From: Chryseobacterium luquanense
GTDB taxonomy: Bacteria; Bacteroidota; Bacteroidia; Flavobacteriales; Weeksellaceae
DNA: 64,000 nt
Direction: 5' to 3'
NCBI RefSeq assembly: GCF_026460945.1
Contig: NZ_JAOVZV010000005.1
Span: 119,528 to 183,527, forward strand
The notes under the pieces are model-generated. The model did no database searches, was not told the origin of the DNA, and saw only the letters and a program-made list of their open reading frames with translations. The translations under genes and the position numbers were made by a program. Numbering within the stretch: the stretch's first letter is position 1; each line of letters starts with the position of its first letter. Shown one piece after another: positions 36,939-45,244 of the stretch.

Positions 36939-39062
36939 ATGACTTTACTAAGCATACACAACCTGAGTCTTCCCATCGAAGATCCGGTACTGAAGTTTCT
37001 TTTGGTACTGATTATTATTCTGGCAGCACCACTTTTACTCAATAAAATTAAAGTTCCGCACTTACTGGGATTAATCATTGCAGGAGCGGTAATCGGTCCG
37101 AATGGATTCAATGTTCTGGCAAGAGACAGCAGCATTGTAGTGACTGGAACAACGGGACTGCTCTACATTATGTTTCTCGCCGGTCTGGAAATCGACATGG
37201 GAGATTTCAAGAAAAATAAATGGAAAAGTTTAACGTTCGGAATCTACACTTTCGTTGTCCCTTTTGTTTTAGGATATCTAGGTGGAATTTATATTTTAAA
37301 TTTTTCGGTTTTAACTTCCATTCTTTTTGCCAGTTTATTTTCTTCACACACATTAATTGCCTATCCTTTAGTCAGTAAATTAGGAATTGCTAAAAACTCA
37401 GCAGTTAATATTACGGTTGGAGGAACAATGATTACCGATGTTTTGGCGCTTTTGGTTCTTGCGATTATTGTCGGAATGTCTCAAGGTGATGTAGGAACAG
37501 AATTTTGGTTAAAACTTTCCATTTCATTTATTGTTTTTGCAGTGATTGTTTTGGTGATTTTCCCGATGATTGGAAGATGGTTTTTCAAAAAAGTGGATGA
37601 TAAAATTTCGCAGTACATTTTTGTATTGGTAATGATTTATCTCGCTGCTTTATTGGCAGAATTAGCAGGAGTTGAAGCGATTATCGGAGCCTTTTTTGCG
37701 GGATTGGCTTTAAATAGATTGATTCCTCATACTTCTTCATTAATGAACCGTGTAGAATTTGTCGGAAATGCTATTTTCATTCCTTTCTTTTTGATTAGTG
37801 TCGGAATGCTGATTGATTTTAAAGTTTTCTTTAAAAGCTGGGAAACCTTGGAAGTTGCAGGAATCATGCTCGTTGCATCGATTGGAGGGAAATATCTTTC
37901 GGCTGTTGCAACGCAAAAAACTTTCAGACTTTCTAAAGATGAAGGGAAATTGATTTTTGGCTTAAGTTCAGCTTCTGCAGCGGCAACATTAGCTTCCGTA
38001 ATGGTTGGTTACAACATTATTCTTTCTGAAACTGAAACCGGAGAACCAATCAGGCTACTCAACGAACACGTTTTAAACGGCAGTATTTTATTAATTCTGA
38101 TTTCGTGTACCATTTCATCATTTATTTCGATGGCAAGTGCGCAGAAAATTGCAGAACAGGATAATGAAGAAACCGTTTCAGGAAACAGTCACGAACAGGA
38201 AAATATTCTTTTAGCCTTAAATTATGAAGCGACCGTCGATAGAATGGTAAATCTTGGAATTTTAATTAAAGCCCATTCAAATACAGAAAATTTATTTGCA
38301 CTAAATGTGATTAATGCAGATAAAAATGAATCTTCCGTGAAAAATGCAGACAAACTTTTACATCAAGCAACCGATGCAGCTGCAGCAGCGGATGTGAAAA
38401 TCCAATCTTTAAAAAGATATGACAACGATGTGATTAATGGGGTAAATAACGTTATTAAAGAACAAAATATCACCGATTTAATTATAGGTTTGGAAGATGA
38501 AAAAGGTTTTTCTCCTTCTTTTGCCTACAATCTTTATAATGGATATTTACAGAGTGACGACGTGAATGTGTTGGTATATCATGCGGCACAACCTTTATCT
38601 ACTATAAAAAGATATGCTGTAATGATTCCGGAAAATGCGCATAGAGAAGCAGGATTTTTTCACGCTTTGTTGAGAGTTTGGAATATGGCAAGAAATTCCG
38701 GCGCTACAATCACTTTTTATGCAACAGAAGAAATTTTAGATATTTTACAAAAAATCATTAAAAAAGCCAACATCGAAGCAGAGTTCATCATCATGAACAC
38801 CTGGAAAGATGGCGAAAAAACAGCAACCCAGCTAAAAGATAATGAAGCGCTTATTGTTTTTATGGCAAAAAGAGGCATGAAATCTTATATTCCACAAATG
38901 AGATTGATTCCTGAACTCATGAACAAATATCTCCACGATAAAAATTATCTGTTGATTTTCCCTTTTTCAGAGTTTGACAGTGCCAATTCTGAGAAAAGAT
39001 CGGTAGGAAATCATGATGATTTTATGGAAATAGGAAATATAATTAAAAAGATTTTCAAGTAA
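36939..39062 (+). CDS. CPA2-type cation:proton antiporter with Usp-like C-terminus
   Basis: A 707-residue protein. The Na+/H+ exchanger domain (about 15-400) shows a dozen helices, the VPHLLGLIIAGAVIGPNG entry motif typical of KefB/CPA2 proteins, and a GLEIDMGDF segment. The remaining part (about 420-700) looks like tandem universal-stress-type domains, common in Bacteroidetes antiporters and possibly nucleotide-binding. It exchanges monovalent cations for protons across the inner membrane; the ion cannot be named. Confidence 0.9.
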   Translation: MTLLSIHNLSLPIEDPVLKFLLVLIIILAAPLLLNKIKVPHLLGLIIAGAVIGPNGFNVLARDSSIVVTGTTGLLYIMFLAGLEIDMGDFKKNKWKSLTFGIYTFVVPFVLGYLGGIYILNFSVLTSILFASLFSSHTLIAYPLVSKLGIAKNSAVNITVGGTMITDVLALLVLAIIVGMSQGDVGTEFWLKLSISFIVFAVIVLVIFPMIGRWFFKKVDDKISQYIFVLVMIYLAALLAELAGVEAIIGAFFAGLALNRLIPHTSSLMNRVEFVGNAIFIPFFLISVGMLIDFKVFFKSWETLEVAGIMLVASIGGKYLSAVATQKTFRLSKDEGKLIFGLSSASAAATLASVMVGYNIILSETETGEPIRLLNEHVLNGSILLILISCTISSFISMASAQKIAEQDNEETVSGNSHEQENILLALNYEATVDRMVNLGILIKAHSNTENLFALNVINADKNESSVKNADKLLHQATDAAAAADVKIQSLKRYDNDVINGVNNVIKEQNITDLIIGLEDEKGFSPSFAYNLYNGYLQSDDVNVLVYHAAQPLSTIKRYAVMIPENAHREAGFFHALLRVWNMARNSGATITFYATEEILDILQKIIKKANIEAEFIIMNTWKDGEKTATQLKDNEALIVFMAKRGMKSYIPQMRLIPELMNKYLHDKNYLLIFPFSEFDSANSEKRSVGNHDDFMEIGNIIKKIFK

Positions 39063-39097
39063 TTATGTAATAATTTGCGTAAATTTCAAATTTGATT

Positions 39098-39127
39098 TTG
39101 TTTAACATTTGAAAAATATTACTTTTG
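39098..39127 (+). promoter_or_regulatory. Promoter of the 106-residue protein gene
   Basis: TTG at 39098-39100 and TACTTTTG at 39120-39127 with a 19-base spacer. The ATG is 113 bases downstream, leaving a long 5' leader. Confidence 0.65.
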
Positions 39128-39240
39128 CAAAAGTTTAGAATGACTGAGAGATTGGTCGACAGGATAAAAACTGATAAACATTTACACTTATTTTTAAGCG
39201 TAGATAATACAGTCCTTACAGAACTACCAAATTTTATATC

Positions 39241-39561
39241 ATGCCGAATTTAAAAATTCAAGAAGCAAAACTGCTTTTTAATAAGATTCGCTCCAACCCA
39301 AAAAGTTATGATTTAAAAACTAGTACGGAAGGGATTACAGGCAAGGATGATAAAATTAGTTTCAAACTTTACAGGAACGGGGAAAAAAGTGCTTTTGAAG
39401 TCACCATTGACGGACTCACTTTCACCAACTCAACTGGAGAATGGAACAATGCGATAATTATGTTGGAAAATATTATCAACAATATCGAAAAAGAAACTGA
39501 AAATAACAAAGTACAATTAGCACTAGACAAGCTTAAAAAGTACCTTTCAGAAGAAAACTAA
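39241..39561 (+). CDS. Small soluble hypothetical protein
   Basis: A 106-residue acidic/basic mixed protein without signal or membrane segment (LKIQEAKLLFNKIRSNP, then a beta-like middle and a C-terminal helix EKETENNKVQLALDKLKKYL). No family known to me. It has its own promoter and precedes rpsT. Confidence 0.75.
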   Translation: MPNLKIQEAKLLFNKIRSNPKSYDLKTSTEGITGKDDKISFKLYRNGEKSAFEVTIDGLTFTNSTGEWNNAIIMLENIINNIEKETENNKVQLALDKLKKYLSEEN

Positions 39562-39589
39562 AAATATTTTAAATTAATTAAAAATAAAT

Positions 39590-39620
39590 TTGGTGGGTAA
39601 TAAAAAAGTTTATAAATTTG
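39590..39620 (+). promoter_or_regulatory. Promoter of rpsT and the tRNA-Glu array
   Basis: TTG at 39590-39592 and TAAATTTG at 39613-39620 with a 20-base spacer. rpsT starts 18 bases after the -7 element. Confidence 0.72.
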
Positions 39621-39638
39621 CACTCACATTTAAACGAT

Positions 39639-39893
39639 ATGGCTAATCATAAATCAGCACTTAAAAGAATAAGACAAAACGAAGTTAGAAAAGTTCGTAA
39701 CAGATACTATCACAAGACTGCTAGAACAGCTCTAAAAGTTTTAAGAAACGAAGAAAACAAAGCAGCTGCTACTGAGCAATTGCCAAAAGTTATCGCTTTG
39801 TTAGACAAATTAGCTAAGAAAAACATTATTCACAAGAATAAGGCAGCTAACTTGAAAAGTAAATTGACTAAGCACGTTAATAAATTAGCGTAA
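39639..39893 (+). CDS. rpsT: 30S ribosomal protein S20
   Basis: Primary 16S rRNA-binding protein of the small subunit. It is 84 residues, basic and all-helical, beginning [20 protein letters not shown], the hallmark S20 start. I take the ATG at 39639; an in-frame TTG 21 bases upstream overlaps the promoter and is not the start. The stop is ten bases before the first of four tRNA-Glu genes, so S20 and the tRNAs probably share one transcript. Confidence 0.97.
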   Translation: MANHKSALKRIRQNEVRKVRNRYYHKTARTALKVLRNEENKAAATEQLPKVIALLDKLAKKNIIHKNKAANLKSKLTKHVNKLA

Positions 39894-39903
39894 TTATATA
39901 GTA

Positions 39904-39975
39904 GGCCCGTTCGTCTATCGGTTAGGACCTCAGGTTTTCATCCTGGTAAGAGGGGTTCGACTCCCCTACGGGCTA
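39904..39975 (+). tRNA. tRNA-Glu (TTC), array copy 1
   Basis: 72 nt; acceptor GGCCCGT/ACGGGCT with discriminator A, anticodon loop TTTTCAT giving TTC, T arm AGGGGTTCGACTCCCCT. No encoded CCA. First of four identical copies. Confidence 0.96.
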
Positions 39976-40071
39976 CTAATTTTAATTACTATTAACCGAG
40001 TAATTAAGTAAGAGTTGAAACTTATAAAACAAAAAAACTAACCCTGTAAATTTATTTGCAGATTGGTAGAT

Positions 40072-40143
40072 GGCCCGTTCGTCTATCGGTTAGGACCTCA
40101 GGTTTTCATCCTGGTAAGAGGGGTTCGACTCCCCTACGGGCTA
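40072..40143 (+). tRNA. tRNA-Glu (TTC), array copy 2
   Basis: Same sequence as copy 1, one 168-base period downstream. Confidence 0.96.
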
Positions 40144-40239
40144 CTAATTTTAATTACTATTAACCGAGTAATTAAGTAAGAGTTGAAACTTATAAAACAA
40201 AAAAACTAACCCTGTAAATTTATTTGCAGATTGGTAGAT

Positions 40240-40311
40240 GGCCCGTTCGTCTATCGGTTAGGACCTCAGGTTTTCATCCTGGTAAGAGGGGTTCGACTCC
40301 CCTACGGGCTA
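40240..40311 (+). tRNA. tRNA-Glu (TTC), array copy 3
   Basis: Same sequence as copy 1, two 168-base periods downstream. Confidence 0.96.
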
Positions 40312-40407
40312 CTAATTTTAATTACTATTAACCGAGTAATTAAGTAAGAGTTGAAACTTATAAAACAAAAAAACTAACCCTGTAAATTTATTTGCAGATT
40401 GGTAGAT

Positions 40408-40479
40408 GGCCCGTTCGTCTATCGGTTAGGACCTCAGGTTTTCATCCTGGTAAGAGGGGTTCGACTCCCCTACGGGCTA
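40408..40479 (+). tRNA. tRNA-Glu (TTC), array copy 4
   Basis: Same sequence as copy 1. The repeat unit ends with this gene; a terminator follows at once. Confidence 0.96.
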
Positions 40480-40480
40480 C

Positions 40481-40516
40481 AAAAAGAGATTTCAAAATTT
40501 GAAATCTCTTTTTTTG
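40481..40516 (+). terminator. Terminator of the rpsT-tRNA-Glu transcript
   Basis: AAAAAGAGATTTCAAA pairs with TTTGAAATCTCTTTTT, followed by further T. It begins two bases after the last tRNA. Confidence 0.85.
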
Positions 40517-40550
40517 TTTAGATGCGGTCAAAAATCATACATGAAATCAG

Positions 40551-40579
40551 TTTAGTTAAATATAAATGTTATACTTTTG
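40551..40579 (+). promoter_or_regulatory. Promoter of the FadR-type regulator gene
   Basis: TACTTTTG at 40572-40579 is an exact -7 match. At the -33 position there is only TTTAG (40551 on), a weak element. The operator begins six bases downstream of the -7 element, over the expected transcription start. Confidence 0.6.
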
Positions 40580-40584
40580 CAATT

Positions 40585-40601
40585 CATCAGATGATATGAT
40601 G
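40585..40601. promoter_or_regulatory. Operator copy 1 of the FadR-type regulator
   Basis: catcagatgatatgatg, an imperfect palindrome with arms CATCA and TGATG. The same 17 bases recur at 41284-41300 before the transporter gene. Two exact copies, each just before a gene of the pair, point to binding by the adjacent GntR regulator. Confidence 0.7.
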
Positions 40602-40609
40602 TTTTTGTT

Positions 40610-41266
40610 ATGCAGATTCAAAGAAAAACTTTAGCGCAGGAAGTAGCAGAACGACTAATTGAAGGGATTTCCAACGATGAGTACACGATTGGGGAAAAAC
40701 TTCCGATAGAATCTGAGCTGATGAAAATCTACGGCGTTGGTCGATCAAGTATTAGAGAAGCAATAAAAATATTATCCATTAAAGGAATTCTCAATGTGCA
40801 GCAAGGCGTAGGAACTTTTGTGGTTGCTAAGAATGCTCAGGAATCTTTAGAATCGCAAATGAATAAAGCGGAGATTCAGGATGTACAGGAAGTTCGCTCT
40901 CTGTTGGATTCAAAAATTGCAGCAAAAGCAGCAATGAACCGAAATGAAGAAGATTTAAAAAATATTAAAAAATATTTAGATCTAAGAACTCAGTACGCAG
41001 AAGAAAATCTCTCTACAGAATGTTATCAGGCAGATATCAATTTCCATCTGGCCATTGCAGAAGCTTGTGGAAACAAACTTTTAAAGGAAATTTATAAAGT
41101 CGCAACAAAACACATATTGAATTCTTTTGAAATCAGACATCACAACAATACCGACTCATTTAAAATTTCTCAAAAAATACATACCGATCTTTATCAGTCT
41201 ATCGAAAATGGTAATGCTGAAAAAGCGTATATTATTGCACAAAAAATAGTTGATCAGATTTACTAA
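40610..41266 (+). CDS. GntR/FadR family transcriptional regulator
   Basis: A 218-residue repressor-type protein. The GntR winged helix lies at about 8-75 (YTIGEKLPIESELMKIYGVGRSSIREAIKIL, then GILNVQQGVGTFV). The all-helical FCD ligand domain covers about 85-215, with metal or ligand residues of the type D..H (QADINFHLAIAEACGN) and a late His. It is followed by the transporter gene; both carry the same palindrome upstream. It probably represses itself and the transporter until an organic-acid-like ligand binds. The ligand is unknown. Confidence 0.9.
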   Translation: MQIQRKTLAQEVAERLIEGISNDEYTIGEKLPIESELMKIYGVGRSSIREAIKILSIKGILNVQQGVGTFVVAKNAQESLESQMNKAEIQDVQEVRSLLDSKIAAKAAMNRNEEDLKNIKKYLDLRTQYAEENLSTECYQADINFHLAIAEACGNKLLKEIYKVATKHILNSFEIRHHNNTDSFKISQKIHTDLYQSIENGNAEKAYIIAQKIVDQIY

Positions 41267-41283
41267 AAAAATTTAATAAAATT

Positions 41284-41300
41284 CATCAGATGATATGATG
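41284..41300. promoter_or_regulatory. Operator copy 2, overlapping the transporter start
   Basis: Identical 17-mer to 40585-40601. It overlaps the first possible ATG codons at 41295 and 41298, which favours a later start at 41316 or readthrough control. Confidence 0.65.
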
Positions 41301-42521
41301 AATAAAAGTAATATTATGGAAAATATCTCTACAAAAACAATTGACACTACAAAAATTGTTTACCCTATCCTGTTCATGATTAGTTTTTCTCATTTTCTAA
41401 ATGATCTAATTCAATCTACCATTCCTTCATTGTATCCCATAATAAAAGGAGAATTCAGTTTATCTTTTGCCCAGATTGGAATTATAACTTTGGTATTTCA
41501 ACTCACTGCTTCTATTTTGCAACCATTTGTCGGAATTTATACGGATAAGAAACCCAATCCTAGATCTTTAGCCATCGGAATGGGATTATCAATGGCCGGA
41601 TTACTTTTGTTGGCTGCTGCCCATCAGTATTATGTTATTCTTATTTCTGTTGCATTAATCGGAATGGGCTCTTCTATTTTTCATCCTGAAGCTTCAAGGG
41701 TTGCGCAATTAGCATCGGGCGGACAAAAAGGATTGGCTCAATCTATATTTCAGGTGGGTGGAAATTCAGGAAGCGCTGTCGGACCTTTATTGGTTGCGTT
41801 GATTATTCTTCCTTTAGGACAAGGTTATGTAGGATTGTTTGCCATAGCAGCTTTTATCGGAATTATTGTATTATGGAGAATCGGAAATTGGTATGCCGAA
41901 AGATTATCACTAAAAAAATCAGCAAAACATCCAAGCGACATTATCGAAATACAACTTTCCCGTAAAAAGGTTTTGTTTTCAGTGATTATTCTATTGGCTT
42001 TGGTATTTTCAAAATATATTTACCTGGCTTCAATGACCAATTATTTTACTTTTTTCCTGATCGATAAATTCCACATTTCGGTACAAGATTCTCAGTTATT
42101 TTTATTCATGTTTTTAGCAGCCGTTGCTGTAGGAACCATTTTAGGAGGAAAATTAGGAGATAAATACGGCAGAAAAAAAATCATATGGATTTCTATTTTA
42201 GGAGCCGCTCCTTTCACACTTTGCCTTCCTTATCTTTCACTATTCTGGACCATTACTTTTGCAGTTATCATAGGATTAATCATTGCTTCAGCATTTTCTG
42301 CAATATTAGTCTACGCCACAGATTTGATGCCCAATAAAATCGGATTGGTTGCCGGATTATTTTTTGGATTTATGTTTGGAATGGGCGGAATTGGTTCTGC
42401 AGTTTTAGGAGCCGTCGCAGATGACACCAGCATAGAATATGTTTTCAAAATCTGCGCATTTTTACCTTTAATGGGAATCATCACTGCATTTTTACCTAAT
42501 ATAAAAGGTCATAAAAAATAG
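41295..42521 (+). CDS. MFS transporter, fosmidomycin-resistance-protein-like
   Basis: A major facilitator of about 400 residues with twelve hydrophobic helices. The N-terminal pattern FSHFLNDLIQSTIPSLYPIIK, the DKKPNPRSLAIGMG loop and GMGSSIFHPEASRVAQLASGGQKG match the Fsr (fosmidomycin resistance) family of exporters. A second DKYGRKK loop follows helix 8. The start may be 41295 or 41316 (MENISTK); the latter lies clear of the operator. Regulated by the FadR-type protein upstream, so the substrate is more likely a metabolite than the antibiotic itself. Confidence 0.88.
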   Translation: MMNKSNIMENISTKTIDTTKIVYPILFMISFSHFLNDLIQSTIPSLYPIIKGEFSLSFAQIGIITLVFQLTASILQPFVGIYTDKKPNPRSLAIGMGLSMAGLLLLAAAHQYYVILISVALIGMGSSIFHPEASRVAQLASGGQKGLAQSIFQVGGNSGSAVGPLLVALIILPLGQGYVGLFAIAAFIGIIVLWRIGNWYAERLSLKKSAKHPSDIIEIQLSRKKVLFSVIILLALVFSKYIYLASMTNYFTFFLIDKFHISVQDSQLFLFMFLAAVAVGTILGGKLGDKYGRKKIIWISILGAAPFTLCLPYLSLFWTITFAVIIGLIIASAFSAILVYATDLMPNKIGLVAGLFFGFMFGMGGIGSAVLGAVADDTSIEYVFKICAFLPLMGIITAFLPNIKGHKK

Positions 42522-42550
42522 TCCTCAACACTGTGGATGAGGATTATTCC
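42522..42550 (+). terminator. Weak hairpin after the MFS gene
   Basis: TCCTCA and TGAGGA pair around a ten-base loop just after the stop; the T-run is poor. A second inverted repeat, TAGAATTTTAGG (42562) and CCTAAAATTCTA (42604), follows. Confidence 0.35.
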
Positions 42551-42622
42551 AATTAAAGAGTAGAATTTTAGGTTTAAGAAAGAATTACTGTAATTGCTTT
42601 ATTCCTAAAATTCTATTTCTAT

Positions 42623-42736
42623 TTATTTAAATTCCAAAGTTGATGACGAATCTTCTTCATCATTGCTTATACATGATGTGAATGTGAGAAAAGTAAATGC
42701 AATAAAGAATAGTGATAAAAATTTATAAATTTTCAT
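42623..42736 (-). CDS. Very small lipoprotein (37 residues)
   Basis: Reads MKIYKFLSLFFIAFTFLTFT and then SC ISNDEEDSSSTLEFK. The basic start, hydrophobic stretch and lipobox-like TFTSC at Cys22, followed by an acidic tail, are typical of short Flavobacterium lipoproteins. It is too short for normal gene callers. No function is known to me. Confidence 0.6.
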   Translation of the reverse strand: MKIYKFLSLFFIAFTFLTFTSCISNDEEDSSSTLEFK

Positions 42737-42775
42737 TCTGATTTTGATTTTTAGTTGAATTGTTATTTTATGCTG

Positions 42776-42921
42776 CTTCTGCGATAGGGATGGTAGCGGT
42801 TATCCTTTTTGTCTTATGTGAATCGTTGTTTTATAGACTCACTTGGCAATACAAAAAGATATGAGCGGACAGCCCGACCCGAGCGGCTGGAATAGCCAGG
42901 GAAAGGGAATCGCCCAAAAAA
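42776..42921 (+). ncRNA. Candidate structured RNA, possibly flavo-1-like
   Basis: A GC-richer block in AT-rich surroundings. TATC-c-TTTTTGT (42801-42812) pairs with ACAAAAAGATA (42851-42861) to close an internal hairpin. GGCT and AGCC (42885-42897) form a second hairpin, inside CCCGAG...CCAGGG. Blocks like GATAGGGATGG and GAGCGGACAGCCCGACCC recur in many Flavobacteriia genomes, as I recall, and resemble the flavo-1 RNA motif. A covariance search would decide; strand and exact ends are estimates. Confidence 0.5.
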
Positions 42922-43001
42922 GCTAATATGCATAACTAAAAAATCGGTGGTCTGAAAATGTTTCAGAAAGAGGAATGTGTAAACTGTTTTGTAAGTGAAA
43001 T

Positions 43002-43289
43002 TCAGGTTTGGGAATGAGAGATGGTTCCCGATTGAGGTTTTGAAAATCTCTGTAGGAATGTAAAATCCAGTACTTTTTGAAGTGAATTTTTTCCTTTTGA
43101 TAGTGGTGAAGAATCGGTATCATTTGTTTTTGCTAATTCTCTGGCCAAATAACATTTTCCGTTACAATGAAGGTCAACATTTTTCCTGTTGACGCAGAGT
43201 TCTTCACTGATGTATTGATAATCTACAGCATACTCCACCTACGGAATCAGAGGCATGAATACCGTGAAAAAGGTGAGAATATGCTGCAA
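43002..43289 (-). pseudogene. Small Cys-rich membrane protein, interrupted by a nonsense codon
   Basis: The open part from GTG at 43238 reads MEYAVDYQYISEELCVNRKN and then CNGKCYLARELAKT. It is clearly related to the protein at 45245-45607 (YAVNYDYIVKNLCENRK, CKGKCFVKKELAKT). In the same frame upstream, TAG at 43239-43241 splits it from the hydrophobic leader LQHILTFFTVFMPLIP, which matches the paralogue's signal segment. The Leu codon of the paralogue is TAG here. The C-terminus may also be out of frame. It is probably inactive. Confidence 0.6.
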
Positions 43290-43302
43290 ATTAAATTCAG
43301 GC

Positions 43303-43977
43303 CTATTTTTTGCTTAAAGCTTCGTCATATCTTCTGCTGATTTCTTTCCAGTTGGTAACGTTCCAGATGGCAGTTAAGTAATCCGCTCTTTTGTTTTGAT
43401 ATTTCAGGTAGTAAGCGTGCTCCCAAACGTCGATTCCGAAGATTGGAGTTCCTTTTTCTTCCACAACATCCATCAGAGGATTATCCTGATTTGCCGTTGA
43501 AGAAACGAATAACTTCCCACTTTTATCAACAGACAGCCACGCCCAGCCAGAACCGAAACGCTCCGCTCCTGCTTTAGCCATTTTTTCTTTAAAGGCATCC
43601 ATGCTACCGAAAGCATCAGTGATTGCTTTTGATAATTTAGCTGAAGGCTTTGTGTCTTTTTGTGGAGTCAGAACCGTCCAGAATAACTCATGGTTGTAAT
43701 GTCCACCGGCGTTATTTCTTACCGCCATTGGCAAAGTTCCCGCCTTTGAAAGAATTTCAAACAACGACTGTTTCTCTTGTGGAGTTCCTGCGATTGCTTT
43801 ATTCAAATTTGCCACGTAAGCCGCTGCGTGTTTTGAATAGTGAATCTCCATAGTTTGTGCGTCCACATTTCCCTCTAGTGCGTTGTAAGAATATGGTAAA
43901 GGTGTTTGCTTGAACTGTGCAAACGCAAATTGCGCCGCAAATACTGCAGTGAATGCAGCTACTTTAAAAATCTTCAT
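43303..43977 (-). CDS. Secreted Fe/Mn superoxide dismutase
   Basis: A 224-residue SOD with a signal peptide (cleavage after FAFAQ), so it acts in the periplasm. All metal ligands are in place: His in MEIHYSKHAAAYV, His in AGGHYNHELFW, and Asp and His in DVWEHAYYLKYQNKR. GSGWAWLSVDKSGKL and NVTNWKEISRRYD are standard family segments. The metal (Fe, Mn or either) cannot be settled by eye. It lies near SCO and YHS proteins in a cluster with a redox/metal flavour. Confidence 0.93.
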   Translation of the reverse strand: MKIFKVAAFTAVFAAQFAFAQFKQTPLPYSYNALEGNVDAQTMEIHYSKHAAAYVANLNKAIAGTPQEKQSLFEILSKAGTLPMAVRNNAGGHYNHELFWTVLTPQKDTKPSAKLSKAITDAFGSMDAFKEKMAKAGAERFGSGWAWLSVDKSGKLFVSSTANQDNPLMDVVEEKGTPIFGIDVWEHAYYLKYQNKRADYLTAIWNVTNWKEISRRYDEALSKK

Positions 43978-44085
43978 AATGTTTTGTATGTAAGGTTAAA
44001 CTTTTATTTTTTTTGGATGATGGGTGATGGAAGTCTTTTTTTGGTGTGATCGTAACTTTCCATATCCAGCTTCATGCTTCTGTCT

Positions 44086-44769
44086 TTATTTCAATAATTT
44101 CTTAATATCCTCAATTAAAATTTCTCTGTCGGGGTGAAACTTCCCGGTCAATTTAGGGATTTTTCCTTCGGCATCTTCATAATTCAATCCTGAATAATAG
44201 AGAATGGGCATATTTTCTTTGTTGTACCGACATCTGATGTTTCCGTCCTGATCGACTAATGCGATCATTCCGCTGTGATTGAGGTTTTCGCTTTCGTCTT
44301 CTTTATCACCAACATAGATATCAAACTGATCAGCTAGATTACCGATATAATCCCGGTCACCTGTCAGAAAATGCCAGTTTGAAGATTTAACGCCTATTCT
44401 TTGAGCATGACTTCTCAGCAATTTCGGGGTGTCATTTTCAGGATCAATACTGATGGAAATGATTCCAAAATCAGGATTATTGATCTCCTCTTCAATCGCT
44501 CTCATGTTGGAATTCATCACCGGACAAATCGTTGGACATTTGCTGAAGAAAAATTCAACCAAATAAACTTTTCCCAACATATCTTTATTCGTCACTTCTT
44601 TATGGTTCTGATCCGTCAGTTCAAAATCAGGAACCTTCATCACCGTATACAGATTGCTTTTGAAGTAACTCATTCCAAATCCTATTCCTAAAAAGAGTAA
44701 GGCAATAACTGCAACCGGAATGATAATCTTCTTTTTTGCACTGCTATCGGTCTTTTTATTTCTGGACAT
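44086..44769 (-). CDS. SCO family thioredoxin-like copper protein
   Basis: Membrane-anchored SCO1/SenC protein for CuA-site assembly of cytochrome oxidase or for thiol redox. I choose Met at 44769 (MSRNKKTDSSAKKK) rather than the ATG at 44796, because this reduces the overlap with the YHS gene to 14 bases. One helix (about 14-34 of this form) precedes the thioredoxin fold. The copper motif is FSKCPTICPV, and the distal His lies in NLNHSGMIALVD. Immediately downstream of the YHS-domain gene and co-transcribed with it. Confidence 0.92.
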   Translation of the reverse strand: MSRNKKTDSSAKKKIIIPVAVIALLFLGIGFGMSYFKSNLYTVMKVPDFELTDQNHKEVTNKDMLGKVYLVEFFFSKCPTICPVMNSNMRAIEEEINNPDFGIISISIDPENDTPKLLRSHAQRIGVKSSNWHFLTGDRDYIGNLADQFDIYVGDKEDESENLNHSGMIALVDQDGNIRCRYNKENMPILYYSGLNYEDAEGKIPKLTGKFHPDREILIEDIKKLLK

Positions 44770-45031
44770 ATTTCTCAGGATTTTTCTTAAACTCATCCTT
44801 ACAGTAGCTACTGCAAAAACCGTACGTTTTATTTTTATAAACTGCAGTATCTTTCATATCAGATTCTGTTTTCATGTGACAGATAGGGTCAACTGCATTG
44901 GCAAACTTCACTGTTTTTACAGTTGATTTTGAAGCGTTATTCTTTGTTTTATGCTTTACTTTTGGGGTTTCCTGCGCACAGGCAAATAACGAAACGGACA
45001 GTAATGCCGTTAAGAAAATCTTTGATTTCAT
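44756..45031 (-). CDS. YHS-domain lipoprotein
   Basis: A 91-residue lipoprotein (LSVSLFACAQ, Cys18). The C-terminal YHS domain (about 46-91; AVDPICHMKTE and YGFCSSYCKDEFKKNPEKY) carries four Cys suited to bind a heavy metal such as copper. Its overlap with the SCO gene suggests a joint role in copper handling for respiratory oxidase assembly. That link is inference. Confidence 0.9.
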   Translation of the reverse strand: MKSKIFLTALLSVSLFACAQETPKVKHKTKNNASKSTVKTVKFANAVDPICHMKTESDMKDTAVYKNKTYGFCSSYCKDEFKKNPEKYVQK

Positions 45032-45244
45032 TTTATTTAAATTGAAATTAATAATTGATTTGAATGAAACTAATTAAAGCTTTAAACTAAATTTAATATT
45101 ACTTAAATATTTGAACCATTAAGATCAGTTTAGTTGTTAAGATTGTTGAAGTAAATCGAATAGATTTTTAAGCATACAACTTACACCTTTTAATCTTCGA
45201 TAGTTTATAGATTAAACACAACTAGAAATTTAGTTTAAATGAAG

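Larger units (their letters stand above)
39904..40479 (+). repeat. 168-bp perfect tandem repeat carrying tRNA-Glu
   Basis: Four tRNA-Glu genes at an exact period of 168 bases (39904, 40072, 40240, 40408). The 96-base spacers read identically in all three intervals, so both genes and spacers are repeated. This indicates recent tandem duplication or continuing gene conversion. Confidence 0.95.

Noticed and set aside
39904..40479. Regular direct repeats that at first sight resemble a CRISPR array
   Set aside because: The spacers are identical to each other and the repeat units are complete tRNA-Glu genes. No CRISPR array or cas gene is visible in the window.
42923..43123. 66-codon minus-strand frame beside the broken Cys protein
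   Set aside because: It overlaps the related gene in another frame. It may contain that gene's shifted C-terminus, but it is not a gene by itself.
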